Shown in pieces: positions 4,796-7,408 of a stretch of DNA of 7,408 bases. A program made the translations under genes and the position numbers. Origin of the DNA: CAYGHG01 sp964349515 (GTDB lineage Bacteria > Oederibacteriota > PGYV01 > CAYGHG01); contig CAYGHG010000122.1 in NCBI GenBank assembly GCA_964349515.1, positions 1-7,408 of the forward strand, given 5' to 3'. Position 1 is the first letter of the stretch; each line of letters opens with the position of its first letter. The notes under the pieces are model-generated. The model was given only the letters and a program-made list of their open reading frames with translations. It made no database searches and was not told the origin of the DNA.

Positions 4796-5659
4796 TCATT
4801 TTATGTCATTCATTCCCTTCCTATGAGTGAGTACAAATTGGTCAACAGCCTGATATGCTTCCCCCTCAAAAATGTTTACATCGGTATGTCCGGTATCATT
4901 GAGAAGTACAAATTCTTTTTCCGCCGAGCCGGCAAGTTCGTACATTTTTTTGCCCAGCCTTACCGGAAAAACCTCATCTCTGACTCCGTGCAGAATTAAA
5001 AGCGGCGAAGTAAATTTTTTAATATTGTCAGCGGGCTGCCCTGTTTTTATTGTAAGTACTTCGGCGGGGCTCAGTGAAATCATATGCTTAAACGGCCAGG
5101 CCAGCCCTTCGGCCAGCAAAGGCACGGCTTCGCCTGCGGTTGTAAACGGAGCCTCCATGATGATACCCGCCGGTTTCCTCACGGAGCCTATTTCACACAC
5201 AGGCACAGTGCCGAGCGACTGGCTGAAAACAAATATACTGCCGTCTCCTTTTGCAAGGTTGTTCAGGACATAATCATAAATTAACACCCCGTCATTACGA
5301 AGTTCGTCAAAACCCGGCGAACCGCTGCTTGCCCCATAACCTCTGTAATCAAAACAAACAAGATTTATCCTGAGTTTTTCACACAAAAAATAGAGCCGTT
5401 CGCGCGATTCATTCACACTCAGCTGATTGCCGTAGAAATATATGAGATAATCCGCGGCGCCTCCATAACGCAGGTTTACTCCTCTTAACACCGCCCCATC
5501 ATCCGCAGTCAGCGTAATTTCTTCCGCGCTGACAATTCCCGCCTGCCGCAGGCTGAACACATCATACTTATCAGGAAAGAAAAAATCCCGTTCCTGCAGC
5601 GTAACGCAGGAAGACAATAAAATAACAGCCATTAACCCCGGAAATACATGTTTTATCAT
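4796..5659 (-). CDS. alpha/beta hydrolase lipoprotein (Bem46/FrsA-like)
   Basis: This 287-residue protein begins with a lipoprotein signal (MIKHVFPGLMAVILLSSC, Cys18), so it is probably membrane-anchored outside the cytoplasm. The alpha/beta-hydrolase landmarks follow in order: the oxyanion-strand motif YLIYFYGNQLS (71-81), CFDYRGYGASSGSPG (102-116), the nucleophile elbow FSQSLGTVPV with Ser148, the acid in LLILHGVRDEVFPV (Asp228) and His258 in NDTGHTDVN. The elbow is S-x-S-x-G rather than the usual G-x-S-x-G, but the catalytic triad is complete. It resembles Bem46/FrsA-type serine hydrolases of unknown substrate. ATG lies one base after the stop of the 59-codon gene upstream, and its Shine-Dalgarno-like AGG lies inside that gene, so translation is coupled. 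No terminator is obvious between it and the kinase gene. Confidence 0.92.
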   Translation of the reverse strand: MIKHVFPGLMAVILLSSCVTLQERDFFFPDKYDVFSLRQAGIVSAEEITLTADDGAVLRGVNLRYGGAADYLIYFYGNQLSVNESRERLYFLCEKLRINLVCFDYRGYGASSGSPGFDELRNDGVLIYDYVLNNLAKGDGSIFVFSQSLGTVPVCEIGSVRKPAGIIMEAPFTTAGEAVPLLAEGLAWPFKHMISLSPAEVLTIKTGQPADNIKKFTSPLLILHGVRDEVFPVRLGKKMYELAGSAEKEFVLLNDTGHTDVNIFEGEAYQAVDQFVLTHRKGMNDIK

Positions 5660-5660
5660 T

Positions 5661-5840
5661 TCAGCGCCTGCACATCCTTTTTATTCTCCCCAGATACTCC
5701 AATATTTCCTGCTGGTTTTCCGCCTCTTCGAATCGTTTTTTCTCAGTGTAGTAATCTGAAAGTTTTTTGTGCACTTTCAGGCTGAACGGATTCTTTGCCT
5801 GTATTTCCAGAAGCTCTTTTTCAGACATTTTTCGTTCCAT
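5661..5840 (-). CDS. 59-residue TPR-like miniprotein
   Basis: The frame runs from ATG 5840 to TGA 5661 and encodes 59 residues, highly charged, with no signal peptide. Residues 18-56 (NPFSLKVHKKLSDYYTEKKR, then FEEAENQQEILEYLGRIKR) follow the pattern of one tetratricopeptide repeat: NP, small/large residues at helix A, Y-x-x-x-x-R-F-x-x-A at the turn into helix B. A single TPR is rarely a full domain, so it may dimerise or cap another TPR protein. An AGGCGG Shine-Dalgarno is 5 bases upstream of ATG. The stop is followed after one base by the hydrolase ATG, a layout that supports a real, coupled gene. The tail KRMCRR is basic. Function unknown; it is easily missed by gene finders. Confidence 0.72.
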   Translation of the reverse strand: MERKMSEKELLEIQAKNPFSLKVHKKLSDYYTEKKRFEEAENQQEILEYLGRIKRMCRR

Positions 5841-5874
5841 GTTTTCCGCCTGCCTTTCTTCCCCTCACAGAAGA

Positions 5875-5883
5875 ATCATAGCA
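5875..5883 (-). promoter_or_regulatory. extended -10 promoter for the miniprotein-hydrolase unit
   Basis: TGC directly before TATGAT (5880-5875) forms an extended -10 element, and no good -35 is at the normal distance. The predicted start near 5868 gives a leader of about 28 bases. The palindrome at 5902-5917 lies where a regulator could contact this promoter. Confidence 0.4.
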
Positions 5884-5901
5884 GCCATGACCAAAAACAT
5901 C

Positions 5902-5917
5902 AGTGACAACTGTCACT
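5902..5917. repeat. perfect inverted repeat: operator or weak terminator
   Basis: AGTGACA and TGTCACT are separated by 2 bases in the 103-base gap between the WHy lipoprotein gene and the miniprotein. Read as RNA on the minus strand it gives a 6-bp stem with a 4-base loop, followed by GATGTTTTT, about 27 bases after the lipoprotein stop: a weak terminator. Read as DNA it is a symmetric TGACA-N2-TGTCA site just upstream of the next promoter. The two uses cannot be separated here. Confidence 0.5.
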
Positions 5918-5943
5918 TTTACCCTGTGATTTACCTCACCTGA

Positions 5944-6876
5944 CTACGACGGGCTTACGAAAATTGTGTTTGTACCGGAGGTATCAAGCGGCACATAGAA
6001 TTCAACCGGTCCTTCCCCGAGATCGGCTTCTATGAGAACTTTCCCTTTAATTGTATAGTCCACATAATAAGTCCCTGATACGGCAAAATTCACCGCCGCA
6101 ACCAGAGCGGAATAAGAGAAAGTCAGCGGCAGGTCTGCTATTGATATGGTATCGCCTGCCTGCCCGTTTGCAGCTACCGCAATGGCCGAAGCAGGGGTAT
6201 GCGTCATTTTTTGCGACTGTACACCCTCGATTGTAACTGTGTACTCTACTTTTTTAACGAGGACTTCCCGGGTATCATTATTAAGCACGTCTGTTTTCTT
6301 TATTATGACTGTAGTCGGTGATGCAGGAATGAAAGGCGGTATGGCGGGGCTGCCCAAAACCGTCACCTGAAAACCCTGAGTTTCATCCATTGTTATTGTC
6401 GGCTGTAAAAAGAAATCATTAAGGTCTATTTCCAGGTCAGCACTCCCGCTCACGTTTAAATCAAGATTCTGCTCCCCGAGAGGCGTATCGGCAAGTATGT
6501 TTCCTGTTGCAGCGTAATTCAGCGGGCTTCCTCCGCCTATCTTTAAAAGCAGCGGCAGGGCGTCAGCGGTAAGGAATGTAAGCGGCAGTTTTTTGCGCAC
6601 GGTCTGGCTTCCACCCATAGTAAACTGCTCGCTGTATGTCATCTGCTGGGACTGTACCCCCTCGACGGTAACCCGGTAATCAATCTTTTTTACGTCGCCG
6701 TCGTGGGTATCGTTATTTTTTATGTCGCATTCCATGAGCAGATAGGTGTATTCACCGGGAGGTTCTTTCAGTTCATAGTCTATTACAGTTATTGAAGGCT
6801 GCTGGAAAAGCTGGTTTGCGGTACAACCAAAAATCACAAATAAAATCACTGCAAAAAAAACACAAAGTTTACGCAT
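5944..6876 (-). CDS. lipoprotein with two tandem WHy/LEA14-like domains
   Basis: This 310-residue protein has a lipoprotein signal (MRKLCVFFAVILFVIFGC, Cys18). The rest is beta-rich with two copies of an immunoglobulin-like WHy/LEA14 (LEA_2-type) domain, about 27-150 and 160-300. Each copy begins with a QP(S/T)IT strand and carries NNDT....VKK..Y.VT.EGVQSQ.MT; residues 54-80 and 199-225 are identical at 18 of 27 positions, and LPLTF recurs in both. WHy domains in bacteria are tied to desiccation or stress protection and to envelope lipoproteins; the function here is not known. No catalytic residues are evident. ATG at 6876 is preceded by AAGGAGGG at 4-5 bases, and a strong promoter lies just upstream, so it is an independent unit. 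Confidence 0.85.
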   Translation of the reverse strand: MRKLCVFFAVILFVIFGCTANQLFQQPSITVIDYELKEPPGEYTYLLMECDIKNNDTHDGDVKKIDYRVTVEGVQSQQMTYSEQFTMGGSQTVRKKLPLTFLTADALPLLLKIGGGSPLNYAATGNILADTPLGEQNLDLNVSGSADLEIDLNDFFLQPTITMDETQGFQVTVLGSPAIPPFIPASPTTVIIKKTDVLNNDTREVLVKKVEYTVTIEGVQSQKMTHTPASAIAVAANGQAGDTISIADLPLTFSYSALVAAVNFAVSGTYYVDYTIKGKVLIEADLGEGPVEFYVPLDTSGTNTIFVSPS

Positions 6877-6900
6877 AAGCCCTCCTTAATTGTTTTATGA

Positions 6901-6929
6901 ATTTTACCATCCCCCGATAATATGGTCAA
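6901..6929 (-). promoter_or_regulatory. strong sigma-70 promoter of the WHy lipoprotein gene
   Basis: TTGACC (6929-6924) and TAAAAT (6906-6901) have a 17-base spacer, and TGG before the -10 makes it also an extended -10. Start near 6894 gives an 18-base leader carrying AAGGAGGG before ATG 6876. This is the best consensus match in the window. Confidence 0.75.
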
Positions 6930-6933
6930 TATG

Positions 6934-7299
6934 TCAGATATTTCTTGTGTTCTCTTCCGACCTGAACTTAACAATCTTTTTTATGAGCCCGTATGGTATC
7001 TCTTTATCAAGCATAAATCTTATCGTACCTTTTGCCTGTTCATAGCCGCCCAGTTCATCTTTAAACTTTTTAAATGCGGAAGATCCGGCAGGATAAAACC
7101 CGAGATGCTTTTTAAAAGCCGCGAAATACACCAGGGGTTTGCCGTTCACCTTATACGCGGGCACGCCGTATCCCATGCCTTCTTCGGCGCCGGGTGCGGC
7201 TGACCTTATGGTTTTTCTCACCGCTTCGAGGATTTTCCTTACGTTAGGAGGGTACTTTGCAATGAATGCCGTCACTTCAGCGCTTTTTTGTTTTGCCAT
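6934..7299 (-). CDS. DUF1801 / YdhG-like protein (putative iron chaperone family)
   Basis: This is a 121-residue cytoplasmic protein of typical family length. It shows the DUF1801 pattern: YPPNVRKILEAVRKTIRSAA (16-35), PGAEEGMGYGVPAYKVNGKP (36-55), LVYFAAFKKHLGFYPAG (56-72), then GTIRFMLDKEIPYGLIKKIV (91-110). The fold is the YdhG/frataxin-like one. Bacillus subtilis YdhG (Fra) has been described as an iron chaperone, but many relatives have no tested role, so that name is provisional. ATG at 7299 follows AAGGGGTG at a good distance. It is separated from the WHy lipoprotein gene by 57 bases and that gene's own promoter, so it is probably a single-gene unit. Confidence 0.9.
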   Translation of the reverse strand: MAKQKSAEVTAFIAKYPPNVRKILEAVRKTIRSAAPGAEEGMGYGVPAYKVNGKPLVYFAAFKKHLGFYPAGSSAFKKFKDELGGYEQAKGTIRFMLDKEIPYGLIKKIVKFRSEENTRNI

Positions 7300-7338
7300 T
7301 TCACACCCCTTTTGACTTTGATAATCAGCATCACAGCT

Positions 7339-7367
7339 ATTATTGCCTGAAGCCTGATTGACGACAA
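7339..7367 (-). promoter_or_regulatory. weak promoter candidate for the DUF1801 gene
   Basis: TTGTCG (7367-7362) and AATAAT (7344-7339) have a 17-base spacer. The -35 is part of a direct repeat, which could make it regulated. Hexamer matches are only moderate. Confidence 0.25.
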
Positions 7368-7402
7368 TTAAAACTCCCCTATAACGACAATTATAATTCC
7401 CT
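7361..7402. repeat. two direct repeats 23 bp apart at the window edge
   Basis: ACGACAATTAAAACTCCC (7361-7378) and ACGACAATTATAATTCCC (7384-7401) differ at two positions and start 23 bp apart. The array may continue beyond the window. It could be a set of protein-binding sites upstream of the DUF1801 gene or the end of an insertion sequence with repeated transposase-binding sites. Confidence 0.6.
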
Positions 7403-7408
7403 GTTCAA

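Overview
The window is a compact stretch from a bacterial chromosome of moderate GC content. All nine coding regions read on the minus strand, with short spacers. Three products (the ApbE protein, an alpha/beta hydrolase and a WHy/LEA14-like protein) have lipoprotein signal peptides with the lipobox cysteine at residue 18. Two more are small secreted cysteine-rich proteins. Recognisable promoters are of the sigma-70 type. Abundant lipoproteins and secreted proteins fit a diderm anaerobe or facultative anaerobe (Spirochaetota, Elusimicrobiota, Nitrospirota or delta-proteobacteria-like), but nothing here fixes the phylum.

In the direction of transcription (right to left), the order is as follows. 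A DUF1801/YdhG-type protein lies at 6934-7299, with a 23-bp-spaced direct repeat upstream at the window edge. A lipoprotein with two WHy/LEA14-like domains (5944-6876) has its own strong promoter. A two-gene unit follows: a 59-residue TPR-like miniprotein (5661-5840) and, one base later, a lipoprotein alpha/beta hydrolase (4796-5659). An orphan GAF sensor histidine kinase spans 3499-4719. Two secreted Cys-rich proteins (3079-3426 and 2671-3042, the latter metallothionein-like with three 18-residue repeats) form a probable operon. It starts at a promoter whose spacer is filled by a near-perfect palindrome and ends at a strong intrinsic terminator.

The left third holds apbE (FAD:protein FMN transferase lipoprotein, 1487-2443), a membrane-anchored NusG-domain-II protein (1025-1411) and a Gx/heptaprenyl-diphosphate-synthase-component-I-like membrane protein (1-1028, cut by the edge) whose second half looks like an ECF transporter T component. 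This trio matches the core of flavin-dependent extracytoplasmic electron-transfer loci (FmnB, EetA, EetB in Listeria). Here it would be a minimal version in which the S-like and T-like transport parts are fused.

Two features of expression stand out. First, apbE very probably starts at CTG, behind an ideal Shine-Dalgarno. Second, the NusG-II gene and the first Cys-rich gene both lack a Shine-Dalgarno and have a -10 box ending exactly 6 bases before ATG, so their transcripts should be leaderless. No tRNA, rRNA, CRISPR array or complete mobile element was seen.
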